In this document: in pieces, positions 1-12,387 of the stretch
Numbering within the stretch: position 1 is the first letter of the stretch
Layout: each line of letters starts with the position of its first letter
Position numbers and translations under genes: made by a program
Assembly (NCBI GenBank): GCA_032719365.1
Contig: CM064861.1
Span: 94,934,721-94,998,720, forward strand
Reading direction: 5' to 3'
DNA from: Prinsepia uniflora
Taxonomy: Eukaryota > Streptophyta > Magnoliopsida > Rosales > Rosaceae
Length of the DNA stretch: 64,000 nt
The notes under the pieces: model-generated
Seen by the model: the letters and a program-made list of their open reading frames with translations, nothing else
Told to the model about the DNA's origin: nothing
The model's database searches: none

Positions 1-1490
1 TGAGAAGCAATTTTGTTGTGCGGAGGTGCAAAACATGAAATATGATTTGATGCTCCACTGTTCATGATCCAATACAAATTTGATTTTGAATCATGCTACG
101 AAAGATTACAAGTAGATGTAACAATACTTGTTGCATTCACAAGTGGGAGATTACCGGGTTGGTTTCCGGGGTAGGAGATGTGAATTTTCTGATCCTGATG
201 GTTTTTCATCACCCATGTTGATGATATGTGATGGTTTTTTGGTTGTCTATGGTAGTGTTTTGTGTTTATGGTGACGGAAGGTAGTTGGGAAAAGCCACAG
301 AGTTTGGTTGCTCTGATAGTGATACCATGAAACAATTCTGTTTCTTTGTGTATTAATTGAGTGAATAATAAACCTGTAATGCACAACCTTTATACAAACT
401 ACAATGGCTATACAATGGTAAACAACAAACCTATTCTAAGTAAATGTCAATCATATACAAAAGGAAAAGCAGGCATACTCGTCGGAAAATGAGCAACAAT
501 GACGAAATGAGCAATTGTGACAAAAATCATTGTATATTTGTCGCAAACAAGGTGATATTTAGTGGCAGCTTCGTTGCTAATCCTCAAAAGTGAGCATCAC
601 ACTATAGTAATAATAAGCAGGCATAATCTTAAATATCAATAATATCTCAATTTATGTTTTTTTTTCTTTGCTACTTAAATTTTTCTACTTCTTTATTAAT
701 ATATCACGTTCATTAAATAAGTATTAAAAATATGAATATGCGAGTATTTGTTTTGCATACTTTTGGTTACTTAAAATAGATCATATCACAATTATTTTTA
801 AAAAATAAATAACATATATGACCATAAAATTCTCTCCATCATTAGAATTACCATTATATTAATAATTTTTTCTTTACAAATTTCTATATAAAGTACCCAT
901 TGTAAAATTAACTTCGTAAATTAGAATAAAATCAAAACACCGAGATTTTATTTGGACCGAAATATATCCTAAGTAATTATCCATATAAAGGGCCCCTTGA
1001 CCTAAATTCGTTACTCCACGACTGCCAAGTGCCAACAACACACCCTCTATTCGAAAGATACGACTTATCTTAGATGTCCAACATAGATAGGTTTGAATCT
1101 TGGTGGGCATAAATACGTGCCAACATATTACATGTTATTCGGGCTTATAGCTACAGAAAACTCGTTGTTTGGATTTTAGGTGAGACCCTAAAATAACTTC
1201 ACAGATTAAGAAACAAATCGTACATAAAGCTAATGATTTTTTTTTTTTTTGACAAACCAACTGCATATTTTGACAGACATACATGGCTCCATATATATAT
1301 TTCTTGATTTTTCAGCTCAGTCATTAAATCCATAGAAGGTTAGTAGTGGGTAAGAAATGGCAAACGGGAAGAGTTCCCGGCCTAGCTAACTTTGAGAATT
1401 TGGAAAGCTTGAAGCATGATGTTCCATTTTTCGTGTATCAGTGTGGCAAACAGTCACGCACTAGGTTATTTTTAGCCATAGATAACACTA
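1..1490. other. Intergenic, no gene recognised
   Basis: AT-rich sequence with only short reading frames that carry no familiar motif and no plausible splice partners. I see no gene here. The minus-strand frames near 100-390 and 870-1110 have unremarkable composition and are treated as chance. Confidence 0.5.
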
Positions 1491-1493
1491 ATT

Positions 1494-1690
1494 AGATGAC
1501 GGTTTAGATTAAAATTGTCATTTGATTCTGAGAGATGACAATTTTGATTAAAATCGTCACCTATGACAGTTTTTTCAATATTTTGGGAACTAATAGACAA
1601 CACTTTTTGATAAAAGTGTTGTCTATTTTTGGTTTTTCAGTATTTTGGAGAACTAATAGACGACATTTTTTAATAAAGTATTGTCTATTG
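1494..1690. repeat. Cluster of imperfect palindromes, DNA-transposon-like
   Basis: Four short palindromes follow one another. Around 1498-1530 and 1534-1562 the arms resemble GATGACAATTTT / AAAATCGTCAC. At 1593-1626 the arms ATAGACAACACTTTT pair over 15 bases around a short loop. A degenerate copy of the last one lies at about 1650-1692. Clustered palindromes of this kind are typical of subterminal regions of CACTA-type transposons. I found no clear CACTA terminus or target duplication, so the class is inferred. Confidence 0.45.
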
Positions 1691-1699
1691 GAAGTGAAA

Positions 1700-3060
1700 A
1701 AAATGAAAATTTGGCCAAAACGTGAAAGCGGTAACTGAAATTGCAAAACGCGCTTATTATTGTTCATCATTTAAAAAAAGGATTGAAGCTGAACAAAACG
1801 GCGAAGGGCGAAAGGCAGTCGTCAATCACAAATTTGTTTGTGGTTTTTAGTTTTAAATGTTTATTTTTGTACGGGTGTTAATTATTTGATTTGGGCATGT
1901 GGGTGTTCCTCTTTTATCACTTAGGTCATATTTAATCATGGGCCAAAAATCTAATTAAATTGAGGGAAAATTTGACAAAAAATAGTCGTCAATCACAAGA
2001 TCAAGAAAATAAGTAAACACTTTTGAACCTTAATTTATTGCCTTCAATTTTCGTAGGTACGAAAGACAGATTTCAATTTCGGCTTTTAAGGAAAATTTAT
2101 TCATTACAGCAGAGACATGCACGGCCAAACTCTTTTGTAAATTTGTCAGAAAATTTAGAAAATTTTCAATTTCCTAAACAAAAAACAAAAAATGGGGCCA
2201 ATTCTATATTAAATTATTTATTTACAAGCACCTCATGATGTAATTTTTTTCTGGGCTCATCAGATATTGAAATAGTAATAATTTAGCTCCAAATATATAG
2301 TTGAAGAGATTAAGATATAGCCATATCGTATTCATTAGAAAAGTACTAATTTTTAGGGCAAATTTTAACTTGACTCTCAAATATAACTCAATAATGGGAG
2401 ATGGCTTTATATGGCTGTGCATGCTTCTAATTCTAACAAAAAAAAAACGTAAATTGATAAAAAAAAAAACGTAAATTGGAGCTGAGAAAAATTACATTAT
2501 GTTATAGATCGGCTTAATATGTATATATTAATATATGAATATATAATAATTATGCAATTTCTAAATGTTATCTCTTGTCAAAATACCTTCTACTTATTCA
2601 ACTTCTATACGTAGTTCGTCAGAATCTTGCATGTCATCATCTAACATATACCTAACATATTTTCAAAAAAAAAAAAAATACCTAACATGTTAGACTTTTG
2701 CCTTGCTAGGTTTTTCCTACATGCTCGAGATATGAAAATGTGGAGATCTAGAGAAAAGGATATATTGTGAGGAAGAAAGGAAGGGACTTTCTGTTAAGTA
2801 GAAGCAAAAGCTATAGCTAAGATCATAAACTACTACAACTGCGCATGCATAAGGGAAGATGATAATATTAATGGAGTCTTCAAGCTTTCTTTAATGCCAC
2901 ACTTAAAGCTACTCACCGACCCAACAGAGAGCAGATATACAAAGTAAATGCAAAATTCACCAATTTGTATTAAGTCTTACCATCCCATGCTCTTTCAAAT
3001 TATGCCCACAAATGGCATTGTGGCACCCTCCTTATTCGTTGCATGAATAAAAATTTAGAT
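1700..3060. other. AT-rich intergenic, no gene recognised
   Basis: Low-complexity AT-rich DNA with poly-A/T runs. It contains no reading frame with recognisable domains. The last part probably holds upstream regulatory sequence of the gene that starts at 3124. Confidence 0.5.
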
Positions 3061-3067
3061 CACTAGC

Positions 3068-3075
3068 TATATATA
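3068..3075 (+). promoter_or_regulatory. Probable TATA box of the acyltransferase-like gene
   Basis: TATATATA lies 49-56 bases upstream of the ATG at 3124. That would leave a short 5' leader of roughly 20-30 bases, usual for a plant TATA promoter. Position and sequence are the only support. Confidence 0.4.
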
Positions 3076-3123
3076 GTACCGCCACCACCTCCACACCACC
3101 GTCACTCACGAAAGCATTCAGAA

Positions 3124-6100
3124 ATGGCGGAGCCGAGAGGCCGAGCAGTTGGCTCCATGGAGAACAGCTGGTGCCGGGCTGTCCCGGGCGGCACCGGCAT
3201 AACCGTGCTAGGGTTTGACATCTCCAAAGCCCCGGAAATGCTCAAATACCAAAATGCCCTCCACAAGCTTCAAAATGCACATCCAATCCTCAACTCGAGG
3301 CTCCACGCCGACACCAAACCAAACACCTTCTCCTTTGTCACATCCCCCACCCCCTTTGTCCAAATCAAGACCGTCGATCTCAAATCCACTTTGGGAATCC
3401 TCGAAACCCAAAAATTAAACCCGAGCAACACCTCTGTCTCTCCCTTCCAGCTGATCCTCGAGCATGAGCTCAACCTGAACACGTGGACACGGTGGACTAA
3501 AGCTACTTCCTCCACGTCATCCTCGTCCTCAAATGATCTTGATATGTTCTTTGGAACCGTCTACACCCTACCCAATGACAAGTGGGTGGCGGTGATGAGG
3601 CTCCACGTGTCAGCATGCGACCACACCACCGCCGAGACCATGCTGAGGGAGCTGCTGGGGTACTTGATTGGTGGCAGTGACGATGACGGTGGCGGTGGTG
3701 GTGATGCGAATGAGAGAGGCATAGAGAAGGAAACTGGGAACAAAGGGGAGGTCAGTTTGGGAATTGAGGATCTTGTTCCTTCTAGGATTGCTAAGAAACA
3801 CTTTTGGGCTCGAGGGGTGGACATGCTTAGTTACTCTCTCAATAATCTAAGGCACACAAACTTGAAATTCAAAGACACCAAATCAGCTAGATCATCTCAG
3901 GTGGTGAGGTTTCAGATGAATCAAGATGAAACGCAGAGGCTTCTCACTGTAAGTTACTTCAATTATAAATTGCATATGTACGGTATTAATTTTCTAATAT
4001 CAAATACTGTAAATTAATACCAGAACTTAAGAGATAATTTTTTTTTCTTCTTAAATAATTTGTAGGGTTGCAAAGCAAGAGAGATTAAATTATGTGGAGC
4101 ATTGGTGGCAGCTGGGTTGATGGCTGCTGATAGGTGCTCTAAAAATCATCAGAAGAAGACGTACGGGGTGTTGACACTCATTGATTGCCGCTCAATTCTT
4201 GATCCAGCTCTTTCAATTCACCATTTTGGTAATTATTACAGTCTTACATACTCATCTTAATTAATATATGGATTCAAATTGATCAAATATTCTTGTGAAA
4301 GGGACTTATGTGTAGAGTGTGGATCTTTTGTACAACTTTTGTTGGGTTATTTAGTTGCTGGATATATCGATAGCACTGTTGTAACTTGGATAAACTAGAG
4401 GAATAAATTTGTACATGCCACTAAAACTATTGTATCTCATATACAGATGCTATCGATGTCATTAATTAGCAGTAACAAAGTCAGAATTCAATCTAGCTAT
4501 GAGGGGGATCTTCCATAAAATACATATAAAAAAAAAAATTGAACTTTTAATGCATTTCAACTTATAATTAATGTCTACAAAAGTATTCAAATTGTTCAGA
4601 TCAACAAAATGCTGTCAAACTAAGGAAAAATTCAAAATCAAATCCATTTTACTGATTTATTATAGGGATAATTATAAGTAGGTCTAATTTTTGAGTTCAA
4701 CTTATAAGTTAATTCACTATGGTAAACAGACATGATAAAAAATAAATAACATTTTGTTTTATTGTTTATCTAATTATATCATTCTTTTTAGCAAGTAATT
4801 TTTTAAATAATTATAAGTGTGTCATTACTTGTTATATTTATATACCGACCAATATCTGATTCTAGACATACAAGTAAATTAAATAATATTACATACTTAA
4901 CTCTCCTATATAAATAAGATACCTACCAATATCTGATTTTAGACTTACATGTAAATTAAATAATATTACCTACTTAACTTTTCTGTATAAATAAAATAAC
5001 TATATATATAGAAATTCTAATTGTATCACAATAAGTATTTTTTTTGTATGCCTCTTTCAAAAGAAAACAAAATTAATAGGTTCTTATTAATTTACATACA
5101 AAAATTAATAAGATAAATAATGTACCTGTAACTCTCTGACTCTTCAAAAGTATCAGACGTTATCCAATAAAATAAATATAAAATAAATCTTCTGAAATTT
5201 AAAATAAATATAAAATTAAAAAAAATTAAAATTTGAAAGTTTTTCATCCGTATCCAAAAAAATGGTATAAACGGTATTTAAAAACTTTAAAAAAAAATCA
5301 TAAAACAACACAGTAAAAATCTGAAAAAAATAATAATAAATAAACTATTTTATATGTTAAGTAGATTAATTTATAAATTAAGTTTAAAATTAAACTAATT
5401 TATAATTAATACTTTATTATATAATTATCTTTTCATTTTTTGAAATCGATATTATTTAGTATTTGATTTTCTTTGATATTCTTCCATAATTGCAAGATGT
5501 ATTGGCCAGTTTAAATCAACAATCAATTCAAGTTTAAATGCTTCTAACAAAATTATATTATATATATTTCTTTTGTTAAAAATATATTAATTCTTTATAT
5601 ATTATATATTATGAGTGGGGGCCCAGGACCCCCACCGGACCCCCTTGACTCCTCCCACTGGTCATTAGTATGTACTGTGAAGAAAAAAAAATGAAAAATA
5701 CATTTTTTTTTATAATAATAGAGATATTTTATTAATATGCATAATGCATGCATATATAATAAATTCTAAATCCAATATTGCTGTCGTGAAGATGGATTTT
5801 TTCCTTTATGATCGAGATGGACGCAATGGGTTGTTGGCAAGCAAGAAATCGTGACGTCCTCCTTTAACCAATTTGGCTCGGTTATTAGGTAATTTTATTT
5901 TTTCATGAAATGACATGACTACCCTTGCACATTCAGGGAATTACCACTCAGTCATCCCCTACACCCACACCATCAAAGGAGGAGAAACCCTATGGGAGCT
6001 GGCCAAGAAAGCGTACACTTGCTTCGCCGCCGCAAAAAAGAATGACAAGCACTTCACAGACTTGGCCGCCCTGAGCTTCGTGATGTGCAAGGCCATCGAC

Positions 6101-6391
6101 AACCCGGCATTAACCTCGTCGTCGTCCCTGAGGACATCCTTCATGACCGTGTTTGAGGACACCATCATTGACGAGTACAATGAGATACAACGAGAGCTCG
6201 GAGTGGACGACTACATCGGGTGCTCCTCCATGCACGGGATCGGGCCCTCCATTGGTGTATTCGACACAATTAGGAACGGGAAGTTGGATTGTGTTTGTGT
6301 GTACCCAACACCATTGCACACTAGAGATCAAATGCAGGAGCTGATCGACAACATGAAGAACATTCTTGTGAAGTGTGACACCAAAATATAG
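3124..6391 (+). CDS. Acyltransferase-fold (condensation/BAHD-like) protein, copy 1
   Basis: Three exons, 3124-3948, 4066-4228 and 5937-6391, join in frame (phases 0 and 1) to give 480 residues. The N-terminal half contains an NAHPILNSRL segment (51-60), like the HP-hL-xR element of CoA-dependent acyltransferases of the condensation/PapA5/BAHD superfamily. A following HVSACD motif (161-166) sits where the family has HHxxxDG. Relative to D166 the only histidine is at D-5, not the usual catalytic D-4. A Ser run (about 129-136) and a Gly/Asp loop (about 184-195) are low complexity. The C-terminal exon has a GPSIGVFD turn before the last strand. The substrate is unknown. A paralogue with the same exon phases starts at 23958. 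Intron 2 is 1.7 kb and very AT-rich. Alternatives are an N-acyltransferase or a non-catalytic relative. The gene model is firm; the function is not. Confidence 0.82.
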
Positions 6392-6566
6392 GGTACGGCC
6401 GTGACAAAAAATTGCTGAGAGTACTATATGCCTAATTTCATGGTTGGGCCAAATTTAAGTTCATTTATGGGTTTGAACATTTTATTTTTATGCATCTTTT
6501 TAATTTTATGCTTAATTTTACGATGCTTGGTAATTTGACTTTATCGTATCTAACTGTTTTAATTTC

Positions 6567-6922
6567 ACCCCAAAACTAATTAACAATGGTGAGAGTAGCC
6601 TAAAATTATATAAAACACAAATTGTAGTTGTGTTTTTTCAATGTGGGACATTTTCCTCACATCTCAACATGCCCCATCAAGTGTGACGAATTTCCCGCCT
6701 ATTATGTGATGATTTGAATGGGTACGTGTGATACGTGTGAAGGTTGAATGAGTATGTGTGATACGTGTGACGATTAAGCCTATTATGTTACTCTGATATA
6801 TGTAAGAAGTTGATGTTCTACCCCAAAACCAATTAGCAATGGGGAGAGTAACTCAAGATCATATAAGGCACAAATTGTAGTTATATTTTTCTAATGTGTG
6901 ACATTTTTCTCACTTCTCAACA
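6567..6922. repeat. Pair of direct repeats, about 100 bp each
   Basis: A segment starting ACCCCAAAACTAATTAACAA (6567-6669) recurs at 6830-6922. Each copy continues through a shared stretch on to a CTCAACA-like end. The spacer has its own short duplication of TGTGATACGTGTGA. The arrangement could be LTRs of a very small element or a segmental duplication. I see no primer-binding site. Confidence 0.5.
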
Positions 6923-7255
6923 CCAAAAATTTTCAAGAGGAAAGAAAATTTTGCTGCTAAAAACAACCTTAGCAGCAAAAAGTGAACTTTCTCGCGAAGT
7001 GACTATAGCAGCAAAGCCGTTTTTTAGGTTTGTAGCGAGAGGTGGTTTACGCTGGCAAAATTAATATTCGTCGTGTAAGGAAGGCACGCAGTGTTTCCCG
7101 CTCTCCAACGAAATCTGCAGTGGCAAAAGGATAATTTTGACACCCAAAGTTTCACTTTTTCGAGAAAAGATTAGGGCTTTCCTGATAAACCATTTCCCGG
7201 CACTTAAATTGCGCGGGAGGTAAAATTTTTTGAGGTTTGAATGAAATTCAGTGGG
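6923..7255. other. Unassigned repeat-like DNA between elements
   Basis: The stretch contains short repeated words such as GCTGCTAAAAA / TTAGCAGCAAAAA near 6950-6985, reminiscent of DNA-transposon subterminal repeats. No gene is visible, and ends or a target duplication could not be placed. Confidence 0.3.
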
Positions 7256-7260
7256 ATAAT

Positions 7261-9879
7261 TGTAACGACCCGTCCCGAATATCGGGATTGAATATTAATT
7301 AATTATGGATTTAGTGTGACTAATCGGGGATTAGTCGAGAAAATTCGGACGGATGGTGTAAAATGATCGTTTTACCCCTGGAATTGGGTAAAATGTTGAA
7401 TTTTGACCCGGAGAGACAAACATTCGAGGACTTATGACCGTGACGTAGATCGGGATGTCACGAGTCTGTAAACAGGCGTCACGTCGAAATCAGACGTCGA
7501 ACGGGAAAGTTATGGTCACGGGATCAAAATCAGTTTAAGTAACGTCTCGGGATTTGAATTAATTAATAATTAAATGTGATTGTTTAATTAATTAATGTGG
7601 GGCCCTTGGATGAATGACAAGTTTTGCTTATGTCATTGGTCACTTTCCTTAAAAAAGGGATCTGGTATGATTGGGTAATTTATTATTAAAATATATTTTA
7701 TTATTTCCCTCACATCTCTCTTCTCTTTCCCGTGCATCACCTTCATCCTCCATAAACAAACACACAAAAAATAACTACACAATCAGCCTTGAATCTTCAT
7801 CCTTTGCTTGTGACCCGTGAATGAAAGTTAGAGAGGACATTGAGACGAACCAAATGGTGGCCAAGACGAGGACCGTCGTGCACGGTGGCCGGAGTTCGAA
7901 AATGGTAAACCGTGTGATTCAAATTTTGGGTTTTTGATTTTGATGGTGTTGATAGATTCTAAGCTTAGGATGATGTTCCTTGAGCTCTCACTAGCTTGTA
8001 AGTGCAATTTGGGACGGATTTGGACATCGGAGGTGGCCAGAATTTTGGCCGAAACTTTGAATGGTCATAACTTTAAATCCACGTACTTTCTGCAATTTAT
8101 GGATTTATATTTGGAACCCTTGGCTCGAGTAGATGGATTTACATAGGTAAAACGTTGAATTTGGTTGAGAAATGAGTGAGATATTCAAGTTTGCGACATC
8201 AATGGAGTTTTTCGGCGAGAAATTCCCGCGAGTCGCCGGTGAGTTGACTCGTTGACTTTGACCCATTGACTTTTTTGAAAGTTGATTTTTACGTTGACCA
8301 CGAGTGTAGGGGCGCGTGGGCTCGAATTTCAAGGCGGGCCCAGTGTCATTTAAAAGGTTTCAACGATCCGGATCCAATGGTGGTGGTTTCGAGTTTATTG
8401 GAGATAGTTAGGTTGGTCAAATCAAGGTTTTTTTTTACCTCGGGAATCGTGTCCGAGACACGTTGATTTTTTCGGGAGTTTTGGGGGGTCGTCCTATAGA
8501 CTTGTATAATTGATTAGTAACCTTCGGGGTGTGATTTAGACAGGTCCGGAAGTTCCAGAGATGACGATTTAACCCCGGAAGGCTTATGACACGCGTATCG
8601 AGGTGACAACTAGGACGGTCTGTGAGTGAACATTGATTTCTAAACTATGATGCATGCTTAACTGTTTTATATGTTTTATATATGTGATTTCTATGATGAT
8701 GATTTTTTTATTGGTGATTTACATATTTACTCGTATTTCAAGGTGATTTCCGTTTTTGCACGTATTTTGAGCTTTATAGTTTTATACTGTATTTCTACGT
8801 GATAGTGGTTTTAATAATGGTTCAATGGTATGATTTCGGATTTGAAAATATGGAACTGGGCTTGAGACCCATTTGATTTATGAACCCTCTGACTTGGAGT
8901 TCATTTGATTTGATAAGGCATCGGGTCGGGGCCCCAGTAGGTTTGCATGATCGGCTAGAAGCCCAGTTGATTGTGATATTGAGCATGAGTCTCATTTGTG
9001 ATTTATGAATGTGATTTCGGGTTCGGAGACCCTAAAACAGATTTGGATTTGAGTACTTGGATTTCTGGATTTACGATGATTTTATGGAAATATCAGGCAT
9101 AGGCCCAATTGAAAGGTTTAAAAGTGATTTATGAAATGTTTTCCATATACCATGCTTATGATCTGTTATCGCCCCTCCATGGAGGGTCAGGGACCTGGGT
9201 GACCCTGGGAGAGACTCAGATGAGACCGAGGGGCACGCGTAGCTCTATACATGACATCTGGGATGTCAGACATTGCCTGCAAAAGGTTATTCTACAGAGC
9301 GACCAAACCATAGAGTAACTTAGGAGCATGATTGTTATTATTGGACATCTGAGACGTCAATTATCTGGGATGCCGAGGATTGGTATGTAACAGTGGTTGA
9401 TTGGATTTGTGATCTATGGATTTACTGGACATTTGATTTGGATTTCTGTGTTATGGATTTGGACAGGGACCCACATGGTTTGGATTTACTGTTTTGGGCA
9501 GAATTCCCACAGACTTGGATTTATGGTTTTGGGCTAAAGCCCTAATGATTTATTAAAGTAAATGGTTTGACTACTAGTTTTCGAATGCATGCATATTTTT
9601 TAGTGAAGGGTATAAATGTCTTCTTATGAAATGTGTTTTATTAAACTATTTATTTTTCGTCCACTCACAGCTTTTAATGGTTTTAATGCCCTTCAGGTTG
9701 ATCACGGATGCGGGCTGTAGTAGAGACCGAAACATCACACTCCTCCACCGATCCTGGCGCGCCCTGAAAGTCCCGAATAGGCTGAGGTTTCGAGTTATCC
9801 CTTGTCTGACACTTCGTGTCAGACGGGAGCATGGCACATCCCGTGTTAATCACGAGGGGATTTGGGATGGGTCGTGTCA
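7261..9879 (+). mobile_element. Solo LTR of a large LTR retrotransposon (LTR-1)
   Basis: The 2619-bp block starts TGTAACGACCCGTCCC and ends GGGATGGGTCGTGTCA, so the termini are TG...CA with roughly 16-bp imperfect inverted ends. The 5-bp direct repeat ATAAT flanks it at 7256-7260 and 9880-9884, a clean target-site duplication. No gag/pol coding, primer-binding site or polypurine tract is present, so this is a solo LTR left by LTR-LTR recombination. Two further members of the family occupy 16571-23049 (net) and 19148-22158. Ty3/gypsy chromovirus-like (Tekay/Del type, with long LTRs) is my inference from length and terminus style. Transcription direction is taken from the TG...CA orientation shared by the three copies. 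Confidence 0.88.
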
Positions 9880-10084
9880 ATAATTCCCCTCTCTCCAAAA
9901 CCTTCCAATTTCTTAAAACTTCAAAAACATTCTATGCTCTCTCCCTCATATTGACTACGCTCAAACTACGCATTAAATTAAACATGTAATTCGAGTGTTA
10001 TGCAATTTAAACCCTTTTTGTGTAGATGTAGTATTGATAAATAGGGATCGTTCTTAACCGGGGAAATTAGGGAACATTAATAAT

Positions 10085-10365
10085 ATGTTAGTGGAATATG
10101 AATAAAAGAATAATGAATTAGAGAATTAAATAATAAAAGAATTAAACAATCAAAGAATTAATAAATTAAAGAATAGATGAACAAGATAATAATGAATTAA
10201 TGAATTACAAAGAATTAATAAATTAACGAATTAAAGAATGAAATAATAGAAGAATAAAGGACTTAGTTAATCAAGGAATAAAGGAATTAAATAATAAAGG
10301 AATGAAAGAATAAAAGCATCAAAGAATAAAAGAATAAAGAATAAAAGAATAACGAATAAACAAGG
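10085..10365. repeat. Degenerate GAATTAAAGAATAA-type tract
   Basis: About 280 bases built almost wholly from variants of GAATTAA, AAAGAATA and AATAAAAGAA. It looks like a decayed minisatellite or the internal part of an AT-rich element. It lies just upstream of the hairpin series at 10556-10949 and may be part of the same unit. Confidence 0.5.
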
Positions 10366-10555
10366 GGGGTTTTGAAGAAGTTTGTAATTATGTAAATAAG
10401 TAAAAGCATAGATAAACTCATTCTATTTCTATTCTAACTTATGCACAAAGTAGACTTCCCATAAACACAAACTTCAACACATACTACAATTGCAAATATT
10501 TGAATTAATCACGAAATTATACCTTCACAAACTCATATTTCTTCATACATTTTTC

Positions 10556-10949
10556 ATATTATAAATGCACCGAACAGCGGATTTTTACTTATAATATAAT
10601 TACCTTAAGTTTGTGATTTAATGCGCCGAACAGCGGTCATACATTAAATCTCTCCAAATCTACTCTAAATGCCCCGAACAGCGGATCAACATTTAGTTTC
10701 GAAATGAAGTTTAAGCTCTAAAATGTAAGAAGTAAATGAATTTTAGAAAGTAAAACACATGGAGATTATACTCAATTTTCACAAAAGATAGGAAGGAGAA
10801 ACCAATACATATATTGCATTATAATTAGAACCAATAACAAATAAAAGAGTTTAAGAGAATGGAGAGCAAATGTTACACTTTTCAGATTGGATGAGAACAA
10901 TGGATTGTTTTTCACAAGGAACACCGAACAGCGGCTGAAACCTTATGAA
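10556..10949. repeat. Four hairpins sharing the apex CCGAACAGCGG
   Basis: The 11-mer CCGAACAGCGG occurs at 10570-10580, 10626-10636, 10674-10684 and 10924-10934. Each copy is enclosed by a different inverted repeat: ATATTATAA/TTATAATAT (10556-10564, 10589-10597), GATTTAATG/CATTAAATC (10615-10623, 10642-10650), CTAAATG/CATTTAG (10665-10671, 10690-10696) and TTCACAAGG/CCTTATGAA (10911-10919, 10941-10949, one mismatch). The 11-mer can itself fold as CCG-AACAG-CGG. The apex is invariant while the stems differ but still pair. The host element is unidentified. Confidence 0.8.
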
Positions 10950-11291
10950 GATGGAAGAAGATTAAACAAGGAAATTCGGACTTGAACTCTCAAAATTGTA
11001 TTGGAACTATTTTGCCAAGATTTCTCCTAAAAGAGGCTCAATTTTGTGCTACTTGGAAGTGATTTCAACAAGTGAAATCAACTCCTATTTATAGGGGAAA
11101 ACCTCAAATTAAACCCTAGAAAATAAATAAAAACTAAACAAAAATTATAATAAAAATATCAAAAGTGAAATGATGAGTATGGGTGGTTTTTGGGGAAGAG
11201 AAATTAAAAAAAGAAAAGAAAAGCATGAAAAACAGCAAAGAGAGGAATCTGGAGCTGCTGAAAAGAGAAGGGAAATTTTCGGTGGGTGCAA

Positions 11292-11433
11292 GCTGGAAAG
11301 GAGGCGGCTGGTCGGCAAGCATGTGCTGGAAAGGAGGCGGCTGGTCGGCAAGCATGTGCTGGGCTGCAGATCTTGTCGTCGGTAGGCGCTGGCCGAGCGC
11401 CTGGAGCTTGCTTCGGCAAGCGCGCGCCGAAGC
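11292..11433. repeat. 33-bp tandem duplication and GC-rich hairpin
   Basis: A 33-bp unit starting GCTGGAAAGGAGGCGGCTGG is present twice in tandem at 11292-11324 and 11325-11357. At 11410-11433 GCTTCGGC and GCCGAAGC form a perfect 8-bp stem around an 8-base loop. This GC-rich island stands out from its AT-rich surroundings and probably belongs to the same unidentified element as the hairpins upstream. The open frames across it show no known domain. Confidence 0.6.
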
Positions 11434-11565
11434 TTCCTGGACAGGCTGAAGATGCGGGCCTGCACGGATTGGGCTTCATCACAGCTGGGCTCGCTGGCGG
11501 GCCACTTGGCGACGGGCTGGGCTGCAAAAATAATTGGGTTTGGGCTGCATTAATTAATTAAAAAA

Positions 11566-12387
11566 TAACTAAATTAATTACTCCACCGAATTACGTCCAA
11601 ATTTTATTCGTTATAATTCCGATCGAAACGATTCTTTCGCCAAAATGCTCCAAATTACAACCTTTGTTTTTCTAAACATAAAAATCACAAAATAATTTAT
11701 TTTATCAATTTATTTAATATTTTAATATTAAAAGTCAAGTATAAGGGTATAAAATAATATAAAATAATGCTTATTTAACGTCCTATCACATATTCAAAAT
11801 TTTTTGCGAGCCCTATTCCCTTTTTCCTCTTCGTACTCATATTTTCGTTATCGCCTCTTTTGTTCTCGGCCGCTTCTATCGTCAATTCCTTATGGGGAGC
11901 CCAAAGGGTGAATTTGTACAAGGTTATTTATCTCCCTCTTGCCGCTCTCATGTTTTAATTTTGAAACAATTTTGAATTTTATAATTAAGCTTGTACATTA
12001 TAATTGATTTTTTTTACTAATTCAAGAAAGAAATTTGTGTTGTTTTGTGGTTAACGGTAAGGGATAAGAAAAAGTTTAAAGAGAATGGGGAGATGTGGGG
12101 GTGGCGGGAGGTGTTTTAGGTAGTAAGGGTTGTGGTGGTGCTTATGACTTAGGATTTAGAGCTTAATTCTTGGATTTTGGTACATAATCCAAAAACTAAA
12201 TCTTAAATCATAAGTGATTAATATAATCTTTTAATATCAGAAAAAAAAATTAAAATGATTTTTTGAAGAATACTTGCTCTTAATTATTTTGTTTAATGTT
12301 ATATTGTCCTTACATAACTCCTTAAAATAAACAAGTGAAAAATAAAATAAAAATATAACCGTGAGTAATATTTTCAAAAAATATAAA
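11566..12387. other. Intergenic with a palindromic MITE-like segment
   Basis: No gene is visible. At 12141-12214 an imperfect palindrome begins CTTATGACTTAGGATTTAG and ends with the matching inverted arm. Its core (TTAATTCTTGGATTTTGGTAC) resembles the palindrome at 45505-45553, so both are probably members of one small inverted-repeat family. Confidence 0.45.

Noticed and set aside
96..386. 96-codon minus-strand reading frame
   Set aside because: No recognisable motif, unremarkable composition and no splice partners; treated as chance.
11134..11561. Several overlapping open frames on both strands, up to 107 codons
   Set aside because: They come from a GC-rich, tandemly duplicated block where stops are rare. 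Frames are open on both strands and no domain is seen.
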